Below are positions 34,579 through 44,375 of a stretch of 64,000 nt of DNA, one piece after another; position 1 is the first letter of the stretch; the number at the start of each line of letters is the position of its first letter. Position numbers and translations under genes: made by a program. The notes beneath the pieces were generated by a model. That model was not told the origin of the DNA. It was given only the letters and a program-made list of their open reading frames with translations, and searched no databases. The stretch is taken from positions 132,635 to 196,634 of the forward strand of contig NZ_CAUFUE010000006.1 of assembly GCF_959029255.1 (NCBI RefSeq). The letters run 5' to 3'. This stretch comes from an uncultured Bacteroides sp. (GTDB lineage: Bacteria > Bacteroidota > Bacteroidia > Bacteroidales > Bacteroidaceae).

Positions 34579-35193
34579 ATGCTTCTAAAACTTTATGAGA
34601 AAAATAATAATCCTGAGGATTTACAGCAGGTAATAGACCTTCTGAATGATGGTGGTATCATCATTTATCCCACTGATACGATGTATGCCATCGGTTGCCA
34701 TGGATTGAAAGAACGCGCCATCGAACGCATCTGCCAGCTTAAGGAGATAGACCCGAAGAAGAATAATCTTTCTATCATCTGCTACGACTTGAGCAGTATC
34801 AGCGAATATGCCAAGGTGGACAACAATACTTTCAAGTTAATGAAGCGCAACCTGCCCGGAGCATTTACTTTTATCCTGAACGGAACCACCCGTTTGCCTA
34901 AAATATTCCGCAACCGGAAAGAAGTAGGCATACGTATGCCGGAAAATCCCATTATCCAGGAAATAGCGCGGTTGCTCGATGCTCCTATCATGACCACTAC
35001 CCTGCCCCATGAAGAAGATGAAGACATCGAATATATCACTGACCCCGAACTGATAGATGAGAAATTCGGTAATATTGTAGATTTGGTGATTGATGGAGGA
35101 ATTGGTGGAACCGAAGGTTCTACCGTGGTGGATTGTACCCACGGTGAAATAGAAATAATACGTCAAGGGAAAGGCTGGCTCGACGAAGGATAA
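34579..35193 (+). CDS. Sua5/YciO/YrdC family protein (L-threonylcarbamoyladenylate synthase type)
   Basis: 204 residues from ATG 34579. YrdC-domain features are GGIIIYPTDTMYAIGCHG, a PKKNNLSIICYDL loop, LPGAFTFIL, EVGIRMPENPI and the late STVVDCT. The family binds ATP, threonine and bicarbonate or RNA and makes the precursor of tRNA t6A. Short YciO-like members have an uncertain role, so I give no symbol. The longer upstream frame begins before the promoter's transcription start and is excluded. Confidence 0.88.
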   Translation: MLLKLYEKNNNPEDLQQVIDLLNDGGIIIYPTDTMYAIGCHGLKERAIERICQLKEIDPKKNNLSIICYDLSSISEYAKVDNNTFKLMKRNLPGAFTFILNGTTRLPKIFRNRKEVGIRMPENPIIQEIARLLDAPIMTTTLPHEEDEDIEYITDPELIDEKFGNIVDLVIDGGIGGTEGSTVVDCTHGEIEIIRQGKGWLDEG

Positions 35194-35262
35194 AATCTTA
35201 ATCAACAACGATACTTTTCAAAACTTTTCCGGTTTCTGCAATGTTTCTTGTCAAAAGAAACA

Positions 35263-36300
35263 ATGAACTCTATGAGTACCAAAGAGAAATACTGGAAATA
35301 TTCGCTAATAACCATCATCTTAGGATTGGGTATCATCCTTTTCCGGCAAATCACTCCCTTCCTTGGCGGTTTGTTGGGAGCATTGACTATTTATATCCTC
35401 GTCAGAAACCAGATGTTTTATCTTTCTGTGAAAAAAAAGATGAAACGCAGTCTGGCTGCCACTATCATTACGGCGGAGGCTATTCTATGCTTTCTTGTCC
35501 CACTGGCTTTAGTGGTATGGCTGGCGGTTGTTAATTTGCAGAATATCAATCTCGATCCTCAAGCAATTACAGCCCCGTTTGAGGAAGCAGCTAAAATCAT
35601 AAAAGAAAAAACAGGATATAATATACTGGGGGGAGATATAATTTCTTATGTAATATCAATCCTTCCGCGCATAGGCCAGGCTTTGATGGGAGGTATCAGC
35701 AGTTTTGCCGTTAATATGTTCGTATTGGTGTTCGTACTCTACTTCATGTTGATAGGAGGAAGGAAAATGGAGCAATATATTGATGATATCTTGCCTTTTA
35801 ATGCTGCCAATACACAAAACGTAATACGTGAAATTAATTTGATTGTACGTTCAAATGCCATCGGTATACCTCTATTGGCTATCATACAAGGCGGAGTTGC
35901 CATGATTGGTTACTGGATATTCGGTGCCCCCAATATCCTACTATCCGGCTTTCTTACTAGTTTCGCCAGTATTATACCAATGGTAGGTACGGCACTGGTA
36001 TGGATACCTATTGCCGCCTACATGGCATTAATAGGAAACTGGTTCCAAGCTGCGGGGTTGGCTATCTTCGGAACAGTAGTTATTTCACAGTTGGATAATT
36101 TGATACGCTTTATTATCCAAAAGAAGATGGCAGATATCCATCCACTTATCACCATCTTCGGAGTTGTTATCGGCCTATCGTTATTCGGCTTCATGGGCAT
36201 TATATTTGGCCCATTACTACTTTCTCTGTTTTTTCTCTTTGTTGATATGTTCAAAAAAGGGTACTTGGATGGAGAAGGAAGTAGTAAATTTCTTAATTAG
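35263..36300 (+). CDS. AI-2E family (PerM/YdiK-type) membrane transporter
   Basis: About 345 residues (ATG 35263, with ATG 35272 also possible) and about eight membrane helices. The helices at 15-35, 60-85, 145-170 and five C-terminal ones, plus the conserved late segment QKKMADIHPLITIFGVVIGLSLFGFMGIIFGPLLLSLFF, define the family. Members include the AI-2 exporter TqsA and sodium/proton antiporters, so the substrate is open. It follows the YrdC gene by 69 bp and may share its promoter. Its stop overlaps the stop of the convergent DUF3244 gene by 4 bp. Confidence 0.88.
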   Translation: MNSMSTKEKYWKYSLITIILGLGIILFRQITPFLGGLLGALTIYILVRNQMFYLSVKKKMKRSLAATIITAEAILCFLVPLALVVWLAVVNLQNINLDPQAITAPFEEAAKIIKEKTGYNILGGDIISYVISILPRIGQALMGGISSFAVNMFVLVFVLYFMLIGGRKMEQYIDDILPFNAANTQNVIREINLIVRSNAIGIPLLAIIQGGVAMIGYWIFGAPNILLSGFLTSFASIIPMVGTALVWIPIAAYMALIGNWFQAAGLAIFGTVVISQLDNLIRFIIQKKMADIHPLITIFGVVIGLSLFGFMGIIFGPLLLSLFFLFVDMFKKGYLDGEGSSKFLN

Positions 36301-36710
36301 AGAGTGAACCAGGCGTATGCACAGGCACCATTAGCTCCTCTTATCTCTAATAAGAAACTTCCGGATAATTCTTGAGATAACTGAATATCTTTAGATATCG
36401 CTTCCTGAATATCTTCTGAAGAAGAATAAACAGGTACTCCATCCTGAGAAATAGTTACCTCTACTTTACCAATAATAGGTTCAAGAAAATCTAACACGAT
36501 TGAATTACCTTCTTGATAGGCAGAGAAGGGGATTAGGGGAATAACAGAACGAGAACCTCTTTCAGGACCGTTAGGAAGTTCAAATGTCTTATCATTAACA
36601 AAGAAATTCAAATCTACTACATTAGCTGACGCATATGAATTAGCCTTTACTACACCTGTTGACAGTAAACAACAGAAACTTAATAACCCCAAAAATAGTT
36701 TTAATTTCAT
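36297..36710 (-). CDS. Secreted DUF3244 family protein
   Basis: 137 residues with a signal peptide (MKLKLFLGLLSFCCLLSTGVVKA). The mature part is one beta-sandwich: SVIPLIPFSAYQEGNSIVLDF, KVEVTISQDGVPVYSSS, and the closing SGSFLLEIRGANGACAYAWFTL. This is the pattern of Bacteroidales DUF3244 proteins, found in the periplasm and of unknown role. It is often next to TPR sensor lipoproteins like the one at 36874, which is 164 bp upstream on the same strand. Confidence 0.8.
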   Translation of the reverse strand: MKLKLFLGLLSFCCLLSTGVVKANSYASANVVDLNFFVNDKTFELPNGPERGSRSVIPLIPFSAYQEGNSIVLDFLEPIIGKVEVTISQDGVPVYSSSEDIQEAISKDIQLSQELSGSFLLEIRGANGACAYAWFTL

Positions 36711-36739
36711 ATCCTTAATATTTTAACTTATATATTTTT

Positions 36740-36747
36740 CAAAAATA
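36740..36747 (-). promoter_or_regulatory. -7 element of the DUF3244 gene
   Basis: TATTTTTG on the minus strand, 29 nt before the start codon. No clear -33 element is visible. Confidence 0.5.
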
Positions 36748-36873
36748 GTCAATATAATCAGCACTTTAGAGCAACAGATTATGGACAATCCATTTTTACA
36801 TTATAAATTGTATTTCAGTTAGTTATCACAATTTAGATTATACTATAGGTGGACAAGTTAAGAGATATTTAAG

Positions 36874-38556
36874 TCAATAAAGAACAATAAACTCCTCTAA
36901 ATTATCCTCATTAGATAAATGTAATCGTTCTTTTAATCGCTGTTTCATTCGAAATACAGAGTTCATTTCACAATCAAATACAAACATCAACTCCTTTGAA
37001 GAAAAGCCTATTTTCAGCAAAGTTACCAACATAAGATTGTTTTCTGTAAGCTCATAATTCTTCTTTAAACGAGATAAAAAGTTTCCAAATAATAAATCTG
37101 TATATTCAAAAATATGTATTTTCTCTTCTCTACTCATTCTTTTGACTATCAACATTCTCTTTTTTAACTGATCAAGAAGGAAAACAGCATTGACACAAAT
37201 ATTCTCACGAATAGCTTTATTTTCATTGGTTAACAATAGTATTTTCTGGTTTAGTTTACCAATCTTTTCTCTATCATTTTCTATTGTCTGATTTTCTTTT
37301 AGTTTTAATTCCTCTATTTGATAAATATACTTTTGAATAATAGTCTCATTATCTTTTATTATATTTAAATTTCTTTTGAATTTTCTTCTATATATCACTC
37401 GTAATAGAATAAAAGCAATACCACTTATTATAATAATTAGCATGATAATAAATAACAAAAAATATAACTGAGTTTGTTTCTTCTGTTCAAGTTGTTTATT
37501 AAGCAATATTAATTTATCACGTTCAAATCTCTTTTGCAACATTAATATATAGTTCCTTATCTCCTCATTTTGAGTGATTTCTAATAATGAATCTGATTTT
37601 TCTTTATAAAAAAGTGCTTCAGCATAATTCCCGACTTTCTTTTCTAATTGAAAAAGATTATCATATGCACCAGCCTGTGTAAAAATACGCTTAGATACCA
37701 CTCCATTTTGAAAACAAGTCTTTGCTTCTTTTAATTGTCCATTTTGCATGTACATCTTTCCTAAAGATAGATTATAACAATTGGCTAAATACAAATCCTT
37801 TTCATATTTAAGAGCTGCCAAAAAATACTTTATAGCATTATCATAGTTTTCATTATTTCTCTCTATAATTCCTAATATTTGTAATAAAGAAGGCATAGCT
37901 TGTACTGTGCTATCACCATATAACATTGCTATACCATGTTCAGCATACCAATAAGCACTATCATTATCTTCTTTTGCTATATAAACAGAAGCTAAGTTTC
38001 TATAACCATAAGCTGTACGTAATGTATCCCCTGCTTTTTTACTATAATCAATTGACTTTCTATAATTATCAATTGCAACATCATACATTCCTTGGTCAAA
38101 ATTCAGATATCCTATAAACTCTTGTACTATTGTTTGCAGTTTATACTCAGAAGTACCTTCTAACACCTTTTCTGCATCCAGATAAGCATTCATCGCAACC
38201 GTAACACTATCTTGCAAAGCCATTACCTTTCCATAATAAAAGAGGGCTTCCCCCTCCTTCACTTTATCTTCAGTGCTCCTATAATAATCTACCGCAATTT
38301 TTATCAAAGAATCAGATTGCAGACTATCCAAATAGTTTTTATCTCTTGCTTTAGTCAAGAGTAGTGCATAGTCAGCTTGTTGTTTTCCTTCAAGACTTTC
38401 AGGATGAGGAATTTGCTGTAAAAACAATAAAGCACTATCGGGATATATTTCCATATACCTTTCTACCTTATCAAAAAGGTTAGATGTACCTTTTTGAGTG
38501 CAAGATATTACAAAATTAATGGCGATAAAAAACCAAATAAATAGTAGTTTCTTCAT
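36874..38556 (-). CDS. TPR lipoprotein with one membrane helix, coiled coil and C-terminal HTH-like region (DUF6377-type)
   Basis: 560 residues. The N-terminus has a lipoprotein signal (FVISC, Cys19), followed by TPR repeats (about 60-325, e.g. IDNYRKSIDYSKKAGDT). One strong transmembrane helix (364-388), a coiled coil (about 395-450), and a cytoplasmic end follow. The end contains NLMLVTLLKIGFSSKELMFVFDCEMNSVFRMKQRLKERL, which resembles a LuxR-like DNA-binding helix pair. The layout suggests a membrane-spanning sensor-regulator with periplasmic TPRs. A lipid anchor and a transmembrane helix in one protein is unusual but typical for this Bacteroidales group. Confidence 0.75.
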   Translation of the reverse strand: MKKLLFIWFFIAINFVISCTQKGTSNLFDKVERYMEIYPDSALLFLQQIPHPESLEGKQQADYALLLTKARDKNYLDSLQSDSLIKIAVDYYRSTEDKVKEGEALFYYGKVMALQDSVTVAMNAYLDAEKVLEGTSEYKLQTIVQEFIGYLNFDQGMYDVAIDNYRKSIDYSKKAGDTLRTAYGYRNLASVYIAKEDNDSAYWYAEHGIAMLYGDSTVQAMPSLLQILGIIERNNENYDNAIKYFLAALKYEKDLYLANCYNLSLGKMYMQNGQLKEAKTCFQNGVVSKRIFTQAGAYDNLFQLEKKVGNYAEALFYKEKSDSLLEITQNEEIRNYILMLQKRFERDKLILLNKQLEQKKQTQLYFLLFIIMLIIIISGIAFILLRVIYRRKFKRNLNIIKDNETIIQKYIYQIEELKLKENQTIENDREKIGKLNQKILLLTNENKAIRENICVNAVFLLDQLKKRMLIVKRMSREEKIHIFEYTDLLFGNFLSRLKKNYELTENNLMLVTLLKIGFSSKELMFVFDCEMNSVFRMKQRLKERLHLSNEDNLEEFIVLY

Positions 38557-38644
38557 TTTTTGTTAATCACACGTTTCACACCTCAACGGTTAAAACGTAT
38601 TTTTTCGTAGTTAGTTCGTTGGAAATAAATTTTTATTAAGATGT

Positions 38645-38652
38645 CAAAGATA
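38645..38652 (-). promoter_or_regulatory. -7 element of the TPR sensor gene
   Basis: TATCTTTG on the minus strand fits the consensus. It would give a 5' UTR of about 80 nt. Confidence 0.55.
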
Positions 38653-38705
38653 CACATATCCCGGCAAGAAATAAAAAGAAAAGAAAAAAAGCTGATAGGC
38701 ATCTA

Positions 38706-39359
38706 TTAAAAACAATAGAAAGTCAATATCTGCTGAAGTAAGGCATCTTCCTTTAGTCTCTCTTGGTTAACTTCATATGTTCCCATATCATAAAGCTGTT
38801 GTAACAAGTGAAGAGTTTGCTTCTCACAAAGGCAAGAATCATGTACCTGCTCTACCCAGCAGACAGTTTCACTCCATACATCAGGTGAAAAAAGAGCCAA
38901 AACCTCTACTGAGATTGACTTGGTTTTAAATCTGCGGAAAGTATCTGTCAGAAAAGAGATAATTTCTGCCATCATTCGTTTATTACGGGAATGAAACACA
39001 GACTGCTTATTCCTAAAACGCAATAGGAAATAATATCCGAACCATAAATAAACAGAAAACACTTCCATATAACTGGCTTCGTTTTTCTTCCAGAAAGCAA
39101 TTAAAGTTGTATCTACATCATCTAAAGCCTTATCCGTATTATAATCTATATAAAACTTCTGAACAAGACATTCCAAGATACATCCCAGTTTAGCCATATC
39201 GGCACAGTTCTTCGTCTTATATACCATAGCCCATGCTTCTTCCAGCATGCGTGAGGCTTTTTGTTCGCTTTCCAAACAGTCATCATAAAAGCGATTCTGA
39301 CGATACAATGAGAGTGACTGACACAACAATTCATCAAGAGAGCACGCTGTACTTTCCAT
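38706..39359 (-). CDS. Unrecognised helical protein
   Basis: 217 residues from ATG 39359 (a GTG two codons upstream is also possible). There is no signal peptide or membrane helix and the sequence is predicted all-helical. It has several Cys residues and a Tyr/Phe-rich middle (YMEVFSVYLWFGYYFLLRFRNKQSVF). I recognise no family. It lies 155 bp downstream of the last RND gene on the same strand and could be a late gene of that series or stand alone. Confidence 0.6.
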   Translation of the reverse strand: MESTACSLDELLCQSLSLYRQNRFYDDCLESEQKASRMLEEAWAMVYKTKNCADMAKLGCILECLVQKFYIDYNTDKALDDVDTTLIAFWKKNEASYMEVFSVYLWFGYYFLLRFRNKQSVFHSRNKRMMAEIISFLTDTFRRFKTKSISVEVLALFSPDVWSETVCWVEQVHDSCLCEKQTLHLLQQLYDMGTYEVNQERLKEDALLQQILTFYCF

Positions 39360-39520
39360 ATTCACATATTCAATAGGTTTTTAAAGCGCAACGAAAATAC
39401 GAAGCGCGCAAGACATATCAAATAAAAGACAGTGGACAAGAATTTACAACACTCAACTCGCTAATTATAAAGAAGATAATCTAATAAATAGACTATCCAC
39501 CCTTCATTAGTGGTGGACAT

Positions 39521-42500
39521 TTAAACTGATTTCATATTTTTATGTTGCCTAAAGACAATTTTTTTAAGTTCTTTTCTCTTCAAACAAAATACCGGCAAAA
39601 AGAAAAAGATACCGATGACCGACATCACCAACCCACCAATAGTACCGGCGGCAAGCGGAAACCAGAATGCCTCTTTTTCAGTGCCAATCATGAAAGGAAT
39701 GAAACCCAAAATTGTGGAAACAACCGTCAGGAAGATAGGTACAACCTTGGCATTCCACGCTTTGGTATAGGCGCGTAGTGAAGACAGACGCGGAAAACGA
39801 CGACGAATACTGTTATATTCATTGAGTATATAGATACTGGCATTCACCGTTATACCGCATAATAGCACGAATGAAGCAAAACCTCCCTGATCAAAGTTCA
39901 AACGAAACCAGTAAAAGGTCAGGAATACCCCGATGTAGGATACAGGTATAACGAATATAATAGCGAGCGGCTGCTTCAAAGAGTTGAACAAGATACTGGT
40001 AGTAAAGAAGATAATAGCTATTACCACCAGTAAAAACAAATACTGCTTATTGTCTTTCTTACCCCATCCCCACGAACTAGTCTGAAACTCGGCTGTATAT
40101 CCCATCGGTAGAATAGTATTGAACTCTTCCAAATCACGCTCCAAAATCTTATTTCCCATTTCACTAGACCCGATATACTCATATTGCAGGCAAAGGCGGT
40201 ACTGTTGCCGTTCCTTGGCTATCTGCTGCGGCATTTGCCCCTTCTCCACACTTGCCAGTTCAGAGAGTTTGTAATGCTTGTCATTTTCTGCCCCGTATGG
40301 GAAGAACTGCATTGCCCAAATATCATATTCATGAGATTGCCGGGAAGAAAGTTTGATTCTTTCCGTCCCCTCTTCCGTCAAAACCGAACCTATTTCCATA
40401 TTTTTACCGAAGATAGGTTGTACTGCCGCAAACAACCGTTGCGCGCTAACCCCTTCCTGTATCATACGCTCCTTATTCAAGTTGAAATAAAACTCCTGAT
40501 AGTCGTCTTTCCACCATGAGAACTCCGAGTTAATGAGTACCTCCTTGATACGGCGGTGTGTCAACAGTTTCGCTTTCAACTTTTCAGCCCATTCATAAAG
40601 CTCGTCGTAGTTGTAACCATACATCTTTACACGATAAGACCCCGCACTCTCACGCACATCATTACTGAAACCCTGGTCTTGCAATCCATAAATACCCCAA
40701 CTGCCGCCACCCAGTTTCAAAGCCTTGCTTATCATGTTGGCTTTCAAAGTATAGGGGAAGCCACTGTTTTGATACTCCTTCTTAAAATAGACACTGATAC
40801 TTGCCCGCCGGGGACTATATACAGAAGTATGGAATTGTTTGATTTCCTTAAATTCGCTGAGATAAGTTTCCATACGCTTTACCAATGTATTCATCTGTTC
40901 CAGCGTACTTCCGTTAGGCAGGTTTGCATTGGCATAGAGAACCACTTCTTCATTACGTGTGAAATAACTACCCTCGTATACCTTCTGTACAAAAAGACGC
41001 AATGCACCTCCCAAAGCTTTGTCTACAACAGGTTTCACAGACTCCTTATAGGTGTGGGAGCCGAGGGTTTTATTATAGATTTCCTCCCACGTCCCCTCTC
41101 CCTGCAACTTTTCAGGAAGCAGAAAGACCGGCAAACCGAACCCAAGCAATAACAATATGCAAACTGCCCATCGCCATCGGCAAAGAAAACGGATAAGTAC
41201 GGCATAACAACGGGTAAAGTAAACCGGGAAACGTTTAATAAACCTCTTGATGCCGACCATTCCCTGTTTCTTCCTGAATGGCAAAAGGCTTTTTCTGCGT
41301 TTTCTTGAATTTGTATGCTTCACCAATCCTATCTTCTCTATCATAGAAGGTACAAAGAATAAGGATACCAACAAGGATACAGCCAAATTGATAATCACTA
41401 CCGCCGCAAAATCCTGCAAATTCAATCTGATTTTATCATCCAGAAAAAAGATAATGACCAATGCCCCCATAGTGGTGAGCGTAGCCGCCAATACAGACAT
41501 GAAAGCTTTCAGATTCCGGCGATGAAGAATATGATCGGCCATCACGATTGTACTGTCTATCACGAGGTTCAATGATACCGTAATACCTGCCAGCGAATAG
41601 AGTTGCATCTCGAGTCCGAAAAGATAATAAAAGATAAGCGCAACCGCTATATTCACAGCCAGACTGGTGACTATCAGAAAAAGATACTTCAATTTACGGG
41701 TAATCAGCCACACGAACACCAACAGAATAAGTACCGTCAACCCGGTACGGAAATAGATTTTATCCAGTTCATCCCGGATGTATTCAGTAGCATCGTAACT
41801 CGCATGGACTTCATATCCGGCAGGAAGAACCGTTTTGATATCTTCCATCGCCTGCATAACCTCGCGGCTGAGTTGCAACTGATTGGCGTTTTCTTCGGCT
41901 GTGATAGACAGATAAATGGAATTTAATCCGTTGATGCGGTAATAACTTTGTGGAGACTCCTCGATATGAGTTACGGTTACCAACTCATCCAGACGGATTA
42001 CCTTTCCTCCGGCAGTAGTCACCACAATCTTAGAAGGTTCAAAACTATCCGAAACTCCATCGGGCACTAAGGCAAGACGTATCCATTGGTCACTGCCATT
42101 CCCCGCATCCACATTGTGTGTACCCAGGAACTCTTTCCGATAGTATTGCCTTACGGCTTCCCGGATATCAGACAGCGTGACTCCCAATGTACGCAACTGC
42201 TCACTGTCGTACTCCAATCTCCATTCCATCGGAGTCGCGCCACTCAGTTCCACCTTATATATACCGTCAATCTGAGCCAGCCGTGGTTTGATATGTTCCT
42301 CTGCATACTGTTGTATCAATATCGGGGTGGAAGGAGCATTCAATGTAAAAGACATAAAAGGACGCGCCGCATCCTTGTCCGGCACTTTCATCCGGATTGT
42401 CGGATAAGTGACGCCTTCAGGCAACCCGGGCCACGTCTGCCTGATTACGGTGGAAGCCTCAAAACGAACCGCATCCACATCCGCATGCTTATCCAGTTCA

Positions 42501-42763
42501 ACGGTGATGCTACCCGAACCATTGCCCGAATTGGAATTCAACCCCTTCACTCCCCTGATACGTGCCAGCATGGCTTCCAACTTGCTGGTCACCTCCATCT
42601 CAATAACCCGCGACGAGGTCCCCGGCATATTGAAACCTACCGTAAAGCCCGGCAGGCTACGTGACGGATTCAGTTTGACCGGTAAGAGCGGTATCAGAGC
42701 GATACCGACCAAAGCCAGACAAACGAATGTTACTATGACGGTAAAGGAAGAAGCGGATTTCAT
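39521..42763 (-). CDS. RND-family efflux permease (second permease of the set)
   Basis: 1080 residues with the RND plan of 12 helices and two large periplasmic loops. The first helix is followed by LPVKLNPSRSLPGFTVGFNMPGTSS and the pore-domain motif RIRGVKGLNSNSGNGSGSI. The helix-4 region GITVSLNLVIDSTIVMADHI carries the conserved acidic residue of proton relay. It should export a substrate together with the MFP and TolC encoded upstream. It is separated from tolC by element R3 (136 bp), so it may be expressed less than the other three genes. Confidence 0.9.
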   Translation of the reverse strand: MKSASSFTVIVTFVCLALVGIALIPLLPVKLNPSRSLPGFTVGFNMPGTSSRVIEMEVTSKLEAMLARIRGVKGLNSNSGNGSGSITVELDKHADVDAVRFEASTVIRQTWPGLPEGVTYPTIRMKVPDKDAARPFMSFTLNAPSTPILIQQYAEEHIKPRLAQIDGIYKVELSGATPMEWRLEYDSEQLRTLGVTLSDIREAVRQYYRKEFLGTHNVDAGNGSDQWIRLALVPDGVSDSFEPSKIVVTTAGGKVIRLDELVTVTHIEESPQSYYRINGLNSIYLSITAEENANQLQLSREVMQAMEDIKTVLPAGYEVHASYDATEYIRDELDKIYFRTGLTVLILLVFVWLITRKLKYLFLIVTSLAVNIAVALIFYYLFGLEMQLYSLAGITVSLNLVIDSTIVMADHILHRRNLKAFMSVLAATLTTMGALVIIFFLDDKIRLNLQDFAAVVIINLAVSLLVSLFFVPSMIEKIGLVKHTNSRKRRKSLLPFRKKQGMVGIKRFIKRFPVYFTRCYAVLIRFLCRWRWAVCILLLLGFGLPVFLLPEKLQGEGTWEEIYNKTLGSHTYKESVKPVVDKALGGALRLFVQKVYEGSYFTRNEEVVLYANANLPNGSTLEQMNTLVKRMETYLSEFKEIKQFHTSVYSPRRASISVYFKKEYQNSGFPYTLKANMISKALKLGGGSWGIYGLQDQGFSNDVRESAGSYRVKMYGYNYDELYEWAEKLKAKLLTHRRIKEVLINSEFSWWKDDYQEFYFNLNKERMIQEGVSAQRLFAAVQPIFGKNMEIGSVLTEEGTERIKLSSRQSHEYDIWAMQFFPYGAENDKHYKLSELASVEKGQMPQQIAKERQQYRLCLQYEYIGSSEMGNKILERDLEEFNTILPMGYTAEFQTSSWGWGKKDNKQYLFLLVVIAIIFFTTSILFNSLKQPLAIIFVIPVSYIGVFLTFYWFRLNFDQGGFASFVLLCGITVNASIYILNEYNSIRRRFPRLSSLRAYTKAWNAKVVPIFLTVVSTILGFIPFMIGTEKEAFWFPLAAGTIGGLVMSVIGIFFFLPVFCLKRKELKKIVFRQHKNMKSV

Positions 42764-42790
42764 TATTTGCTACTTTATGTTAGGTTGGTA

Positions 42791-42893
42791 ATTGGGAGAA
42801 ATGAAGAACTAAGAATGAAGAATGAAGAATTTGGCTACGCTATACAAGCACGCTGCAAAGTAATTCTTCATTCTTAGTTCTTCATTCTTCATT
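42791..42893. repeat. Palindromic intergenic element R3
   Basis: Perfect 24-bp arms (42800-42823 and 42863-42886) flank a 28-bp core (42833-42860) that is about 23/28 identical to the R1 core. Its outer flank matches R2 read on the other strand, so R2 and R3 have the same arrangement and R1 has the core inverted. It lies just past the tolC stop. Confidence 0.8.
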
Positions 42894-42899
42894 ACATTA

Positions 42900-44372
42900 T
42901 CAGTTATTATAATCAAACTTCTCCGACAACGAGAACCCCGTTGCAAAGTCATGCAACGTCAGTTTCCTTATCTTATAATAATACAGCCAGTAGTTTTTCA
43001 AAGCTGAGATATAATTGCGTTGCGCTTCCTGCTGGCGGTTCAATGAAAGAGCCAGGCTGTTGATATCCGCCTTACCTATAATAAAACGTTGGCGTGTTTC
43101 ATTATAAGCCAGCACAGAAAGGTCGAGCGCCTCTTCGGCACTTGCCACCAAGCTCTGTTGGACATTGAAATCGGAAACAGTCATTATCACTTCCTCTTCA
43201 ATGCTGATTTCATTCTGGCGGGCAGATGTTTTCACAACATTGAGGCTGTTACGCGCCATGTTATACTTTCCTTTCCGCACTCCCCAGTCTATCAACGGAA
43301 TAGATACACTGACAGATACCATTTCCTGCTGCATGGGATGTTGATATGCCCCGCCCAGTTTCTCCGCAACCTGATTGAAACCTACACTCGCATTGATACT
43401 GGCATTGAACCGGGATTCTTTCTTGGTCTTATCCACTTTCTGTTCGGCTTCCAGAACATTCTGGCGAAGTTCCAGAAAATCCGGGTTATTGGATTGTGCA
43501 GCCATCAAAGCCTCATCCACCGGAATAGTCAAGGCTTGCGGACGACCGGGAAGCTCTACCCTTATCTCAGTGTTCTTTTCCAGATTCAGGAAAGAAGCCA
43601 GTGAAAACATGGCACGTTTCAACGAGCTGGTCGCATTCTGCAAAGTATTGCGGGCATTCACCACATCGAGTTTCAACGTCAACAAATCCGCTCGGCTGAT
43701 GGAAGCTATCTTCAAACGTTGCATTCCGATACGGTAAAGGGTATCGGTGGATATCGCATTTTCTTTTGCCAAGTCATATTCAGCCTGTGCCATGGCAAGC
43801 GCAAAGAAATAAGTGGTAGCTTGTTCGGATACCTGTTCCGCATTATAGATATATTCTTTCTTGACTTTCTCGTATTTCAAAGGCTCAATTTTACGTTCCC
43901 AACGGAAAGGATTGTATCCTAGCAAGCTCTGCGAATACCCCAAACGCACCGGGACACTCGTAAACTGAGTGTATTTATTACCGCCGAAACTCCGCATATA
44001 CCCCAGTTCCGTATCCAGATAAAACGTACCACCCGTCAAATCAAAGTTCTGCCGGATAGCCAGATTACCATACGCATAAAAAGACTGCTGGCTACGATAC
44101 ACATCCAGGTCCTGTTCCGAATCATAACGTTTGGTGATATCACGGTTATACTGTGCCGGGGTCATGTTCAGCGTCAAACTGGGCAAGCGGTTTGCCTTAT
44201 AGGTGCGGTATTCCCAATAGCCGGACAAATACATATTTTTGGTACGGAATGCTTCCAAAGAGCTGTCATTCGCCATAGAAATGGTCTGCTGCAAATCCAG
44301 TGTTATCCGGCGTTGGGCAGAGCAATAGAGCGAACATAAACTCAATAGAAGTATAAAATTCAGTTTTTTCAT
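42900..44372 (-). CDS. TolC-family outer-membrane efflux channel
   Basis: 490 residues with a signal peptide (LLSLCSLYCSAQ). It has the two-repeat OEP layout of long helices (EAEQKVDKTKKESRFNASINASVGF, VKTSARQNEISIEEEVIMTVSDFN) and barrel strands. It should form the outer-membrane exit duct for the neighbouring RND pump. It starts 3 bp after the upstream RND gene stop, so the two are clearly co-translated. Confidence 0.92.
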   Translation of the reverse strand: MKKLNFILLLSLCSLYCSAQRRITLDLQQTISMANDSSLEAFRTKNMYLSGYWEYRTYKANRLPSLTLNMTPAQYNRDITKRYDSEQDLDVYRSQQSFYAYGNLAIRQNFDLTGGTFYLDTELGYMRSFGGNKYTQFTSVPVRLGYSQSLLGYNPFRWERKIEPLKYEKVKKEYIYNAEQVSEQATTYFFALAMAQAEYDLAKENAISTDTLYRIGMQRLKIASISRADLLTLKLDVVNARNTLQNATSSLKRAMFSLASFLNLEKNTEIRVELPGRPQALTIPVDEALMAAQSNNPDFLELRQNVLEAEQKVDKTKKESRFNASINASVGFNQVAEKLGGAYQHPMQQEMVSVSVSIPLIDWGVRKGKYNMARNSLNVVKTSARQNEISIEEEVIMTVSDFNVQQSLVASAEEALDLSVLAYNETRQRFIIGKADINSLALSLNRQQEAQRNYISALKNYWLYYYKIRKLTLHDFATGFSLSEKFDYNN

Positions 44373-44375
44373 ATA

